A stretch of DNA of 64,000 nucleotides from Acidobacteriota bacterium (GTDB lineage: Bacteria; Acidobacteriota; Terriglobia; Terriglobales; Acidobacteriaceae): contig JAJYSV010000014.1 in assembly GCA_021793405.1 (NCBI GenBank), positions 1 through 64,000 of the forward strand, written 5' to 3'. The translations under genes were made by a program, and so were the position numbers. The first letter of the stretch is position 1. The number at the start of each line of letters is the position of its first letter. This document shows positions 44,021 through 53,544 of the stretch, piece by piece. The notes below the pieces were generated by a model that saw nothing but the letters and a program-made list of their open reading frames with translations, was not told the DNA's origin and did no database searches.

Positions 44021-45625
44021 TTGAACGCAGATTGCTATCCCGTTACGGCGCTGCCCCATGTCAGCCCGCTGTTCCGCGACTACGTGTCCGGCAATTGGGA
44101 AAAGCTGTCCGCGTTCTATTCCGATGCGGCTGCCGCGGACGGTCAGTGGATGCTCGACCCCCCGGCGATCGAGCCAGCGCATCGAGCGGACATTGTCGAA
44201 TTGCTGCGCCAGCAGAATCGCGGTTTTGGCGCGGGCTCCGCGACGGAATCCAATTTAGACCGGCTGGCTGCGGGAGCTGCCGCTGTTGTCACAGGCCAGC
44301 AGGTCGCGCTGTTCGGCGGTCCGCTGATGACTCTGATGAAGGCTGCAACCGCGATTCATCTGGCCGGGGAGGCGAGCCGTGCGGGTCATCCCCATGTGCC
44401 CATCTTCTGGCTGGCCAGTGAAGACCACGACTTCGACGAAGTGAACCAGGCCACAATCCTGTGCGGCAAGGACATCACCACGCTGCGGCTGCCGCAGCCT
44501 TCCGCGCCGGGAAAACCGGTCGGCGATCTGCCGCTGGGCGATGCCATACTGCCATTGCTCGGCGAGCTGCGCCGATGTCTGGGCGAGAACAGCGTCACGA
44601 ATCTGCTTTCCACTCTGTACACTCCCACCGCGACCTTTGCTTCCGCCTTTGGCGGGCTTCTGTCACGCATCTTCAGCCGATACGGTTTGATAGTGATCGA
44701 CGCTTCGGCGCGGGCGTTCCATGCGCTCAGCGCTTCGACGTTGCGAGCCTCCATTGAACGAGCCGACGAGATCCATGCCGCGTTAATCGAACGTACCGCC
44801 GCGTTGGAGCAGGCGGGATACCACGCCCAGGTAATGGTGGGCGATTCCTCGAGCCTGCTGTTCTTGGTGAACGAAACCAGCGACGCGCGCGAGGCGCTGA
44901 AAAAAATAGCGAGCGACACATGGTCGGCGGGCTCTACGCGATATACGACCGCTGAGGTGATTGCCATTCTCGACGCGGCACCGGAGCGCATCAGCCCCAA
45001 CGCTTTGCTGCGTCCAGTCGTTCAAGACACACTGCTTCCGACTTCCGCCTACATCGGCGGACCGGCGGAGGTTGCCTACTTTGCCCAATCGCAGGTCGTC
45101 TACCAGCGCATCCTTGGCCGCGCCACCCCGGTCCTGCCGCGGTATTCGGCAACGCTGATTGAGCCAGCACTAGCGCGGCTACTCGAGCAGCATGGACTCG
45201 CGTTGCCCGATGTGTTTACTACCGGAGACGCGCTCGCTCATCAACTTGGCGCGCGGGCGATGCCAGTGGAAGGCAAGCGCAAGCTTTCCGCCGCAGGGAA
45301 TGCGCTGCATGACGAGCTGGAAGTGGTCACGACATGGATGCGCGCGCAGGATGAAGGGCTGGGCCACGCAGCCGACATTGCTGCATCGAAAATGCTGTAC
45401 CAGATGAATCGCCTGCGCCGGCTCTCCGCCAATTTTCAATTACAACGCGATCAAAGCCTGCGCCGGCACGCCGATGCGCTCTGTCTCAATCTTTTTCCCA
45501 ACGGTAATTTGCAGGAGCGCGTCTTCGCCGGAGTTTCCTTTCTCGCCCACAATCCATCCCTCATCGACTTGCTCGTCGAACAAGCATGCACGGAGAATTG
45601 CGGTCACCACGCGCTGTATCTATAG
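44021..45625 (+). CDS. bshC: bacillithiol biosynthesis cysteine-adding enzyme BshC
   Basis: BshC attaches cysteine to glucosaminyl malate, the last step of bacillithiol synthesis. The 534-residue protein shows YPVTALPHVSPLFRDYVSGN near the start, AAVVTGQQVALFGGPLMTLM and VPIFWLASEDHDFDEVN. It has LLRPVVQDTLLPTSAYIGGP, AEVAYFAQ and a C-terminal coiled coil ending in CLNLFPNGNLQERVF. I chose TTG 44021 because CAGGAG lies 10 nt upstream. A GTG at 43961 is in frame. bshA and bshB are not in the window. Confidence 0.92.
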   Translation: MNADCYPVTALPHVSPLFRDYVSGNWEKLSAFYSDAAAADGQWMLDPPAIEPAHRADIVELLRQQNRGFGAGSATESNLDRLAAGAAAVVTGQQVALFGGPLMTLMKAATAIHLAGEASRAGHPHVPIFWLASEDHDFDEVNQATILCGKDITTLRLPQPSAPGKPVGDLPLGDAILPLLGELRRCLGENSVTNLLSTLYTPTATFASAFGGLLSRIFSRYGLIVIDASARAFHALSASTLRASIERADEIHAALIERTAALEQAGYHAQVMVGDSSSLLFLVNETSDAREALKKIASDTWSAGSTRYTTAEVIAILDAAPERISPNALLRPVVQDTLLPTSAYIGGPAEVAYFAQSQVVYQRILGRATPVLPRYSATLIEPALARLLEQHGLALPDVFTTGDALAHQLGARAMPVEGKRKLSAAGNALHDELEVVTTWMRAQDEGLGHAADIAASKMLYQMNRLRRLSANFQLQRDQSLRRHADALCLNLFPNGNLQERVFAGVSFLAHNPSLIDLLVEQACTENCGHHALYL

Positions 45626-45729
45626 ACGGGCGGAGTCGCGAGGACACGGCTGGTGCACGGCTGAAGTTGAACAACCCCGTGAAGATGTATCCTGATGCGG
45701 AGCTTGAAGTCGCAGAAAGGATGCGCCCC

Positions 45730-46041
45730 ATGAGTGCGAAGAATTCCAGCATCTTTGACGTCACCTGCCCCGATTGCGGCGCCATCGTGAAGGTGGATGC
45801 GAGTACCCACGCCGTCATCGCTCACACGCCTGCCCCACGCAAGAAGACCTTTGAAGATTTCGAAGCGGCCACGCGGGCACTGAAGGACCAGGAAGAGCGA
45901 AAACAGATGCTGTTTCGGCAGTCGGTGGAAGCCGAAAAAAACAAGGATGATGTGCTTGAAAAGAAATTTTCCGAAGCCTTACGCCGCGCCAAAGAATCGC
46001 CCAGCGAATCCCGCCCTTTGCGCGACTTCGATCTCGATTAG
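45730..46041 (+). CDS. small zinc-ribbon-like protein with helical tail
   Basis: A 103-residue protein with one CxxC (FDVTCPDCGAIVKVD), which may be half of a zinc site. A Lys/Glu-rich helix follows (AATRALKDQEERKQMLFRQS, EKNKDDVLEKKFSEALRRAK), likely a coiled coil. Function unknown; a single CxxC would require dimerisation or other ligands to hold zinc. The ATG at 45730 has AAAGG 10 nt upstream; 45685 and 45721 are alternatives. It follows bshC by about 100 nt. Confidence 0.7.
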   Translation: MSAKNSSIFDVTCPDCGAIVKVDASTHAVIAHTPAPRKKTFEDFEAATRALKDQEERKQMLFRQSVEAEKNKDDVLEKKFSEALRRAKESPSESRPLRDFDLD

Positions 46042-46125
46042 GATCGATTCGTTATACGGGCCCTTGTAAGTGCGGTCAGTGCTGTCGTCCTGAATGAAAG
46101 CTGTCGCGGCTTCTATCCGCCGCCT

Positions 46126-47031
46126 TCAGTCCAGCGTTTGCACGACAGCCGCCAGCGAGGTCTTCCAGTTGGGCAACGCGCAGTCGAAGGCATGCGCCAA
46201 TTTTCCGCAATCCAGTTGAGAATTTTTTGGCCGCTCGGCAGGTGTTGGATACTCCGCGGAAGAGATGGGCGTCAGATGCGCCAACTTCCTCTCATGAGCG
46301 GACTGCGCGCGAAGCCGAATCGCTTCCGATGCGAAGCCATACCAACTGGTTCTGCCGCCCGCAGTGATGTGGTAGACGCCAGATTTGGCGGCAACAAAGC
46401 CGCTGTGCCGCCAACGCTCCGCAATGGATGCCGTGGCGAGCGCGATGTCGCGCGACCATGTGGGCGCGCCGATCTGATCGTCGACGATCCGCAACTCCGG
46501 CCGCTCCGTCGCCAGACGCAAAATTGTCAGCAAAAAGTTTTTCCCTTGCGCACCGTACACCCAACTGGTCCGCAGCACCAGATACGGAATCCCCGCAGAC
46601 GCCAGCGTCTGCTCTCCCGCCAGCTTGGTTTTTCCATACACGCTCAACGGATGCGTCGGGTCGCCCTCGACATACGGCGTCGCCTTCGCGCCATCGAACA
46701 CATAGTCCGTAGAGTAATGGATCATCGCCGCGCCAACCGTCTTCGCTTCCGCGGCCAGCGTCGTGACCGCGTCCGCGTTGATCCGCCGCGCAAAATCCGG
46801 TTCGCTCTCCGCTTTGTCGACGGCTGTATAGGCCGCGGCGTTCACAATCAAATGCGGTCGCAGATCCCGTACCAAGGTGGCAATGGAATAGTCGGAAGCG
46901 AGATCCAACTCCTCGCGACCCGTGGCTGTGACTTCGCCCAAACCAGCCAGTGCAGCAATCAGCTCCCGGCCCACCTGGCCATCGCGCCCGGTGAGCAGAA
47001 TGCGCAGGCCGCCCGCATGCTTCGCCTTCAT
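46126..47031 (-). CDS. rfbD: dTDP-4-dehydrorhamnose reductase
   Basis: RmlD makes dTDP-L-rhamnose, the last step of the pathway, with NADPH. The 301 residues have the Rossmann motif [17 protein letters not shown], the segment [33 protein letters not shown] and the catalytic [10 protein letters not shown]. Its ATG overlaps the stop of rfbA by 4 nt (ATGA). Confidence 0.95.
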   Translation of the reverse strand: MKAKHAGGLRILLTGRDGQVGRELIAALAGLGEVTATGREELDLASDYSIATLVRDLRPHLIVNAAAYTAVDKAESEPDFARRINADAVTTLAAEAKTVGAAMIHYSTDYVFDGAKATPYVEGDPTHPLSVYGKTKLAGEQTLASAGIPYLVLRTSWVYGAQGKNFLLTILRLATERPELRIVDDQIGAPTWSRDIALATASIAERWRHSGFVAAKSGVYHITAGGRTSWYGFASEAIRLRAQSAHERKLAHLTPISSAEYPTPAERPKNSQLDCGKLAHAFDCALPNWKTSLAAVVQTLD

Positions 47032-47903
47032 GCCTCCGCCTCGCGCAGAACCTGCAGCAGATAGTTTCCATAGCCGCTCTTGCCCAGCTTGGCCGCCAGT
47101 CGCTCCATCTGAGCCGCGTCAATGTAGCCCAGGTGATATGCGATTTCCTCCGGGCAGGCCACCTTCAATCCCTGGCGTTTTTCAATCGTCTGGATAAAGG
47201 TCGCCGCTTCAATCAAGGAATCCTGCGTGCCCGTGTCCAGCCACGCGAATCCGCGCCCCAGCACTTCCACGAGCAGCTGGCCGCGTTCCAGGTACCATCG
47301 ATTGACATCCGTAATTTCCAGTTCTCCGCGGGGCGATGGCTTCAACGACTTTGCGACCTCAACCACTTGACGGTCGTAGAAATACACTCCCGTGACCGCA
47401 TAGCGGGACTTCGGTTCTCGAGGCTTCTCCTCAATCGAGATCGCGCGCCGTCCGGAATCGAACTCGACCACTCCATACCGCTCCGGGTCCTGCACTGGAT
47501 AAGCAAACACGGTCGCACCTTCCTCCCGTTGCGCGGCGCTTTGCAACATACGCGAAAGATCGTGACCATAAAAAATGTTGTCGCCCAGCACCAGCGCGGA
47601 ACGCTGTCCATCGACAAAGTGTTCGCCGATCAGAAACGCCTGCGCCAGCCCACCGGGTTCGGGCTGCACCGCATATTGAAATGAAAGTCCCCACTGCTCG
47701 CCGGTTCCCAGCAGCGCCGCAAATCGCGGCGTATCGTCGGGCGTCGAAATGATCAGGACCTCGCGAATTCCGGCGAGCATCAGCGCCGACAGCGGATAGT
47801 AAATCATCGGCTTGTCGTAGACTGGCAGCAGTTGTTTGCTGGCTGCAATCGTCAGCGGATATAGACGCGTTCCCGAGCCTCCGGCAAGAATTATTCCTCG
47901 CAA
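47028..47903 (-). CDS. rfbA: glucose-1-phosphate thymidylyltransferase
   Basis: RmlA joins dTTP and glucose 1-phosphate, the first step of dTDP-rhamnose synthesis. The 291 residues open [17 protein letters not shown] and include [33 protein letters not shown] and [17 protein letters not shown]. The start is TTG 47903 with GAGGGG 6 nt upstream. It lies 11 nt after rfbB. Confidence 0.96.
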   Translation of the reverse strand: MRGIILAGGSGTRLYPLTIAASKQLLPVYDKPMIYYPLSALMLAGIREVLIISTPDDTPRFAALLGTGEQWGLSFQYAVQPEPGGLAQAFLIGEHFVDGQRSALVLGDNIFYGHDLSRMLQSAAQREEGATVFAYPVQDPERYGVVEFDSGRRAISIEEKPREPKSRYAVTGVYFYDRQVVEVAKSLKPSPRGELEITDVNRWYLERGQLLVEVLGRGFAWLDTGTQDSLIEAATFIQTIEKRQGLKVACPEEIAYHLGYIDAAQMERLAAKLGKSGYGNYLLQVLREAEA

Positions 47904-47914
47904 GCTACACCCCT

Positions 47915-49015
47915 CTATTTCTCAATCCTGTCCTGGTAGTTCTGTTCCATCCATTGACGATACGCGCCGCTCACCACATCCTCGATCCATTCCGGATGAT
48001 CCAAGTACCACTGCACCGTCTTGCGCAGGCCAGTGGAAAATGTCTCGCGCGGACGCCAGCCCAGCTCGCGTTCGAGTTTGGTTGCGTCAATGGCATAACG
48101 CCGGTCATGGCCTGGCCGATCCTTCACAAACCGGATCAGCTGCTTGTGCGGACAATGCCGCGAGCCGGGGCGCAGCTCGTCGAGAATTTCGCAGATCGTT
48201 TCCACCACCTCGCGATTGCTGCGTTCATTTCTGCCGCCGACGTTGTAGGTTTCCCCCGGCCTTCCCCGCTCCAGGACCAAGCGCAGCGCGGCGCAGTGAT
48301 CGCCCACGTATAGCCAGTCGCGCACATTCAACCCGTCGCCATAAATCGGCAGCGGCTTGCCCTCCAGCGCATGCGTAATCACCAACGGAATCAGCTTCTC
48401 TGGAAAGTGATATGGGCCGTAATTATTGGAGCAGTTGGTGATCATCGTGGGCAGGCCGTAGGTATGGAAATATGCCCGCACCATGTGGTCCGAAGCAGCC
48501 TTGGTTGCCGAGTAGGGACTGTTCGGCGCATAGGGAGTGGTTTCGCAAAATGCAGGATCTTCAGCTCCCAGCGAACCGTAGACCTCGTCTGTCGAAACAT
48601 GCAGAAATCGAAATGCGGCGCGATCCTGTTCGGGCAGGGAATTCCAGTACGCGCGCGCCGCTTCCAGCAGCACAAACGTTCCCCGCACATTGGTTTCGAC
48701 AAAGGCCTCCGGCCCGAGAATCGAGCGATCGACATGGCTTTCCGCCGCGAAGTGCACAATCGCGCGTGGCTGATGTTTTTTGAGCAACTCATCCATGCGC
48801 GCGCGATCGCAAATATCGGCGCGAACAAACGTATACCCCGGATGGGCCGCCACTCTCTCAAGATTTTTGAGGTTCCCGGCATACGTCAGGCAGTCCACAT
48901 TGATCAAAGGGCGTGCCGAGTCTTGAGAGGACTCCAGCCAATCGAGCACAAAATTGGACCCGATAAACCCCGCGCCGCCGGTTACAAAAATCGAGGAATG
49001 CGTCAAAATCTTCAT
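47915..49015 (-). CDS. rfbB: dTDP-glucose 4,6-dehydratase
   Basis: RmlB forms dTDP-4-keto-6-deoxyglucose, the second step. The 366-residue SDR has [50 protein letters not shown] and the catalytic [15 protein letters not shown]. It is the first gene of the rfbB-rfbA-rfbD operon on the minus strand. GAAGG sits almost on the ATG, so the start could be 9 nt later at a TTG. Confidence 0.95.
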   Translation of the reverse strand: MKILTHSSIFVTGGAGFIGSNFVLDWLESSQDSARPLINVDCLTYAGNLKNLERVAAHPGYTFVRADICDRARMDELLKKHQPRAIVHFAAESHVDRSILGPEAFVETNVRGTFVLLEAARAYWNSLPEQDRAAFRFLHVSTDEVYGSLGAEDPAFCETTPYAPNSPYSATKAASDHMVRAYFHTYGLPTMITNCSNNYGPYHFPEKLIPLVITHALEGKPLPIYGDGLNVRDWLYVGDHCAALRLVLERGRPGETYNVGGRNERSNREVVETICEILDELRPGSRHCPHKQLIRFVKDRPGHDRRYAIDATKLERELGWRPRETFSTGLRKTVQWYLDHPEWIEDVVSGAYRQWMEQNYQDRIEK

Positions 49016-49296
49016 CCTTCAAACGATTTGATTGAAAATTGTCCCAGCCTGTTCCTCACGTCTCCGGTCATCCACAACGCGCTGATAGCTTGAAAGCTCA
49101 GTCTACTGGATTGTCAGATCGCAAGCGGCTGCCGGATTGTGCCATTTTGAGTCGTTCACGATCCTGGCCGGGCGTAGTATCCTTCTCTCTCCCCGATGGG
49201 TTTCCTTTCAAACTTGCAATCCAGAATGGTGCATGTCGTCGCGAGCCACGCACGCAAGTGGATTGCCCGCACGCGAAATAACGGTAAACTTCTTCC

Positions 49297-49842
49297 ATGG
49301 AAGTCGTTGCCACGCGCTTGCCGGGCGTACTGCTGCTGCGACCGCGCATGTTTGCCGATCACCGCGGCTGGTTTGCCGAGACCTGGAACGAAGCTGCTTT
49401 TCGCGAAGCCGGCCTTCCCTCCCGCTTTGTACAGGATAACCAGTCCCGATCCCGCCAGCACGTCTTGCGAGGGCTGCATTTTCAATTGCAGCATCCTCAA
49501 GGCAAACTGGTACGGGCCGTGGTGGGTCGCATTTTCGATGTTGCCGTCGATATTCGGCGCTCTTCCCCGGACTTCGGTCACTGGGTCGGGGTGGAGTTGA
49601 GCGCGGAAGTGCCCGAAATGCTCTGGATTCCTCCCGGATTCGCCCACGGTTTCCTGGTGCTGTCCGAATCCGCGGACGTGCTGTACAAAACCACCGATTT
49701 TTACTCGCCAGGATCCGAACGGACCATTCTCTGGAGCGATCCCGTTCTAGGGATCGAGTGGCCTCTGACGGGCGACCCGATTGTTGCCGCAAAAGACGCT
49801 GCTGGAACCGCCTTCGAGCAGACGGAGGTGCCAACTTGCTAA
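49297..49842 (+). CDS. rfbC: dTDP-4-dehydrorhamnose 3,5-epimerase
   Basis: RmlC is the cupin-fold epimerase of step three. The 181 residues have PRMFADHRGWFAETWNE, VLRGLHFQLQHPQGKLVRA with catalytic H61, and MLWIPPGFAHGFLVLSESA. It is transcribed away from rfbB across about 280 nt, so the set is divergent rather than one operon. Together the four genes give a complete dTDP-rhamnose pathway. Confidence 0.94.
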   Translation: MEVVATRLPGVLLLRPRMFADHRGWFAETWNEAAFREAGLPSRFVQDNQSRSRQHVLRGLHFQLQHPQGKLVRAVVGRIFDVAVDIRRSSPDFGHWVGVELSAEVPEMLWIPPGFAHGFLVLSESADVLYKTTDFYSPGSERTILWSDPVLGIEWPLTGDPIVAAKDAAGTAFEQTEVPTC

Positions 49843-50381
49843 CCCCCCACCCGGACCGAAAAGCCTGACCATTGCCCGCCAAGGCGCATCTCTACATTTC
49901 CACGTACAGCCAATCCTATTGCGGTAATAGACAAATAACCTCTATGCGTCGGGCCTGCCTTGTATTAAAGGGCGCAAATTTCCCCTATTTTCGCCTGATT
50001 CGCAGGCTGAGTGATTTATCCGATCCCCGCAAATCTGTATAGATAACGAAAGTTTTTTTTATCGTCTTATTTCCATAAATGGGTTAGACTCAGGCAGTAT
50101 TTTCTACGCACCTTTTTGCGAGCACCGATGTTTACTGTTCCACCAATCACTATTTATTGCGACATCGCTTCAAGACTTCTCCGAACGTAACCACATCAGT
50201 GATAACCAAAGGCACACTCGTTCTTTTAGCTTGCCGGGTGTAGAAATGAAGCTATTCATGCTGCGGGATGCGGTGTGCACCTGTGCAGCATATCAGGAGC
50301 GGAGCGCATCGCGGGCGATTCCGCACCCCTCCCGTTTACCCCCGCGTCGCGGTTAATGTGAATTTGAATTGAGGTCCCGCC
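49843..50381. other. 540-nt AT-richer intergenic region, no gene seen
   Basis: This region is richer in A/T than its neighbours, with a T-run (AGTTTTTTTTATCG) near 50050. I see no gene and no recognised RNA. It may hold the promoter and a long leader of the FG-GAP gene. TTGAGGTCCCGCC before 50382 is a weak ribosome site. Confidence 0.4.
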
Positions 50382-53336
50382 ATGATCCATCGTTCTGTCC
50401 GTAATCTTCTCCGTGCAGTCTCGGTCGGCAGTGTCGCCGTAGTCCTCCTCTCCGCCGCAGGCACTCGCGCTCGCGCACAGGCTTTATTTCAGCCGCTGGG
50501 CGGGAGCGGTTCGCAAAGCGCCACCCTCCCGGTAGGCCACACGCCTCAGGGGGTCGCAATCGCGGACTTCAATCATGACGGCTATCCGGATGGTGTGATC
50601 GCGAACAAAACCGACAACACCATCACCCTCTATCTGTCCAACGGCGCAGGCGGCGGCCAGCCACCGGTCACCTACACGACATGCGGCTCACCCACCGCTG
50701 TACTGGCCACGGACCTGGAACTGAGCGGCCTGCCGGATATCGTCGTCACGTGCGGTAGCTCAAATGAGATTGAAGTCTTTCTGAACCAAGGCAATGGGAC
50801 GTTTGTATCCACCCCCGATGGAGCCCATACTTTCGAGCTCCCAACAGGCGCGGGCCCAGTGGCCGCGGTATCGGGCGATTTTAATGACGACGGTCTCCCC
50901 GATCTGGCTGTAGCCAATAGCGGCGATGGCACCGTCACCGTATTACTCAACAACGCCCCCAACTTGCCCACCGTCAAGACGCTCACAGGGTTGGGCACGC
51001 CCATGGCAATCGCCGCCGGTCGATTCACCAGTTCCGGAAATCTCGATCTCGCTGTGGTCGATCCATCCAGTCAACATGTCCATATCCTGAAGGGCGACGG
51101 CGCGGGCAATTTCAGCCAATTCTTTTCTTCGACCGTGCAGAGCAATCCTACCGGCATCGCTGTCGGCGACTTCAATCGCGATGGAATGCTCGATCTGGCC
51201 GTTGTGAATGCCGGTTCAGGCACCATCAGCATCCTAACCGGCAATGGCAATGACACCTTCAGCGTCACCAATAACATCTCGATCGGTCCCGCTACTGGAA
51301 CAGGCGCGAGCGACTTGATCGCGATGGACATCAACGACGATGGGAATCTCGATCTCGTCACCGGCAATACTCTTCAAAACGATGTCGCCGTGCTGATGGG
51401 CAATGGCAACGGAAGCTTTCAGCCTGTAGAGGATTATGCAGTCCCGAATGGTCCCGCCTACCTCGCTGTAGGCGATTCCAATCGCGATGGCAAGCCCGAC
51501 TTGTTCGTCAGTCAGTCAAGCGACGCTTCCGTCGCGGCGCTCGTGAACAACACGTTGCCGACTCCAAAGCCGGGCGGCCTTAACTTTTCCGCCTCGACCA
51601 CGTTGACAAACGGGAATGGAAACATGGCCGACGGCATAGTCGCCGCCGACTTCAATCATGACGGCTTCCCGGATATCGCCACAACCTACCTTGAAGACAA
51701 TGCCGTGCGTGTCCTGATCGCGACCGGTAAGGGACAAAACTTCAATAATTTCGTCGACGTCTATCCCGTCGGCAAGCAGCCCTACTGGGTAGCCTCCGGC
51801 GACCTGAATAACGATGGATTTGCCGACCTGGTCACAGCCAACACCGGCGACAAAACCGTCAGCGTGCTGATGAACAAGGGCGATGGAAGCGGCACATTCA
51901 TGGCGGCGCAGACGTACGCTGTCGGATGGCTGCCTTACCAAGTCGCCATCGGCGATTTGAACGGCGACGAAATTCCAGACCTAGCGGTCACCGACTACGG
52001 AGATAACACTGTCTCCATCCTCTATGGCAAAGCTGGCGGCGGCTTCACTGGAGGCCAAACCCTGGCCACCTGCACCAATCCCTACGGCGTCGCCATCGGA
52101 GACACGCGCCACACGGGGCAAAACGACATCGCCGTCACCTGCTTCCACACCGCGCAGTTAGAAGTCTTCCTCAACAACAGCATGCTGCCCTTCGAGGCGC
52201 CATCGGCCCAGGCCAGCTTCCAGTCGCCGGAAATCTACACCACCGGTTCGAATCCGACATCGCTCGTCATGGGCGATTTCAATCGCGATGGCAATCTTGA
52301 TATCGTCACTGGTAACGCCACCGCCAACAACGTCTCTTTCTTTGGCGGCAATGGCAATGGTACTTTCAACACCGCTGTCGACAGCTTCGCCTTGAATTTC
52401 CCCGATTCGATCGCCGCCGGCGACGTCAATGACGATGGAATCCTCGACCTGGTCACGGTCGCGCCCAACTTCAACCAAGTTGCCATCCTGCTCGGCAAAG
52501 GAGATGGCACCTTCCAGCAACGCGTGGAATTCGCCGCCGGCCAGCAACCCTGGGCTGTCGCACTGGCCGATTTTGACAAGGACGGCAAGATAGACATCGT
52601 CACCGCCAATACGGTGAATCGTGTCAATCTCACCATTCCCGCTTACCAAACCATGTATATGAACGAATTCCCTCCGACCGGTGGCGGCGGGCCCAGCGTG
52701 AACATGCTGCTCAATGCAGCGGGCACGAACATCACGCTGACGCAGTCTCCAGCCGGGTCCGTCGCATCTGGAGCGCCGGTCACTCTCACCGCGACCATTA
52801 CCCCCACACGGGGGAGCACCGCGCCCACCGGAACTGTCACCTTTGAAGACACCGACGGCACAGTGCTCGGCGGAGGGCCGGTGGCCCTCAGCGGAGGAAC
52901 GGCGTCCATCACGGTCTCCAACCTCAGCACCGGAACTCATCAGATCACTGTCCTCTACTCCGGGGACGTTCTCTATGAACCCAACACCGCGAGCGGATTT
53001 ATGGTCACCGTGTCGGGTACGCCTGTTGTGTTGAACGCACCGGCCACCGTCGTTACCGGCGCGACGTTTAGCTACAGCGTCGTGGTCGGAACGGCTGGTT
53101 CCGGAGCGGCCCCGGTGGGGACGGCGAGTGTCTACGCCATTCCTCCTGGCGGCTCCGCGACGCTAGTCGCCGGCCCAACCGCTGTCGTCGACAACGGAAA
53201 CGGCACATCGACACTTTCTGGCACTTTAACGGTCGGCCCCCCGGGTACCTATTATGGCTACGCGACTTTTACGCCGACATCTGGCGGGTCTCAAGCCGGT
53301 ACTTCTCCGACGATCACGGTGACGGTCACGCCGTAA
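50382..53336 (+). CDS. secreted FG-GAP/VCBS repeat protein with Ig-like domains
   Basis: A 984-residue exported protein. The signal segment is VGSVAVVLLSAAGTRARA. Between residues about 55 and 745 I count 14 FG-GAP-type units of the form GDFNRDGxxDLAVxN, each with a DxDxDG-like calcium loop, consistent with two seven-bladed beta-propellers. Residues about 785-885 form a bacterial Ig-like domain (TLTATITPTRG, APTGTVTFEDTDG, HQITVLYSGDVLYE), and a second, weaker one follows. There is no membrane anchor or sorting tail that I see. Adhesion or polysaccharide binding is likely, but the ligand is unknown. Confidence 0.8.
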   Translation: MIHRSVRNLLRAVSVGSVAVVLLSAAGTRARAQALFQPLGGSGSQSATLPVGHTPQGVAIADFNHDGYPDGVIANKTDNTITLYLSNGAGGGQPPVTYTTCGSPTAVLATDLELSGLPDIVVTCGSSNEIEVFLNQGNGTFVSTPDGAHTFELPTGAGPVAAVSGDFNDDGLPDLAVANSGDGTVTVLLNNAPNLPTVKTLTGLGTPMAIAAGRFTSSGNLDLAVVDPSSQHVHILKGDGAGNFSQFFSSTVQSNPTGIAVGDFNRDGMLDLAVVNAGSGTISILTGNGNDTFSVTNNISIGPATGTGASDLIAMDINDDGNLDLVTGNTLQNDVAVLMGNGNGSFQPVEDYAVPNGPAYLAVGDSNRDGKPDLFVSQSSDASVAALVNNTLPTPKPGGLNFSASTTLTNGNGNMADGIVAADFNHDGFPDIATTYLEDNAVRVLIATGKGQNFNNFVDVYPVGKQPYWVASGDLNNDGFADLVTANTGDKTVSVLMNKGDGSGTFMAAQTYAVGWLPYQVAIGDLNGDEIPDLAVTDYGDNTVSILYGKAGGGFTGGQTLATCTNPYGVAIGDTRHTGQNDIAVTCFHTAQLEVFLNNSMLPFEAPSAQASFQSPEIYTTGSNPTSLVMGDFNRDGNLDIVTGNATANNVSFFGGNGNGTFNTAVDSFALNFPDSIAAGDVNDDGILDLVTVAPNFNQVAILLGKGDGTFQQRVEFAAGQQPWAVALADFDKDGKIDIVTANTVNRVNLTIPAYQTMYMNEFPPTGGGGPSVNMLLNAAGTNITLTQSPAGSVASGAPVTLTATITPTRGSTAPTGTVTFEDTDGTVLGGGPVALSGGTASITVSNLSTGTHQITVLYSGDVLYEPNTASGFMVTVSGTPVVLNAPATVVTGATFSYSVVVGTAGSGAAPVGTASVYAIPPGGSATLVAGPTAVVDNGNGTSTLSGTLTVGPPGTYYGYATFTPTSGGSQAGTSPTITVTVTP

Positions 53337-53373
53337 GTCGATCTGCTCGTCGTACGCTGCTTTTATCGATCCG

Positions 53374-53406
53374 AGGCCGCATACCTTGCGTATGCGGCCT
53401 TTTTTG
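53374..53406 (+). terminator. intrinsic terminator after the FG-GAP gene
   Basis: An 11-bp perfect stem (AGGCCGCATAC at 53374, GTATGCGGCCT ending 53400) with a 5-nt loop is followed by six T. It lies 37 nt after the stop codon. Confidence 0.92.
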
Positions 53407-53544
53407 TCCAACCCACCGCCGTCTGTGGGTAACGGCGGGATTTGGCCCGAATCGCGATCAAACTAAAATTAAATGATCCAGTTCGAGCATTTGATTCTTC
53501 CCGGGGGCGAACAAAAGCGTCTAAAATCAGAGATACCTTTTCCC

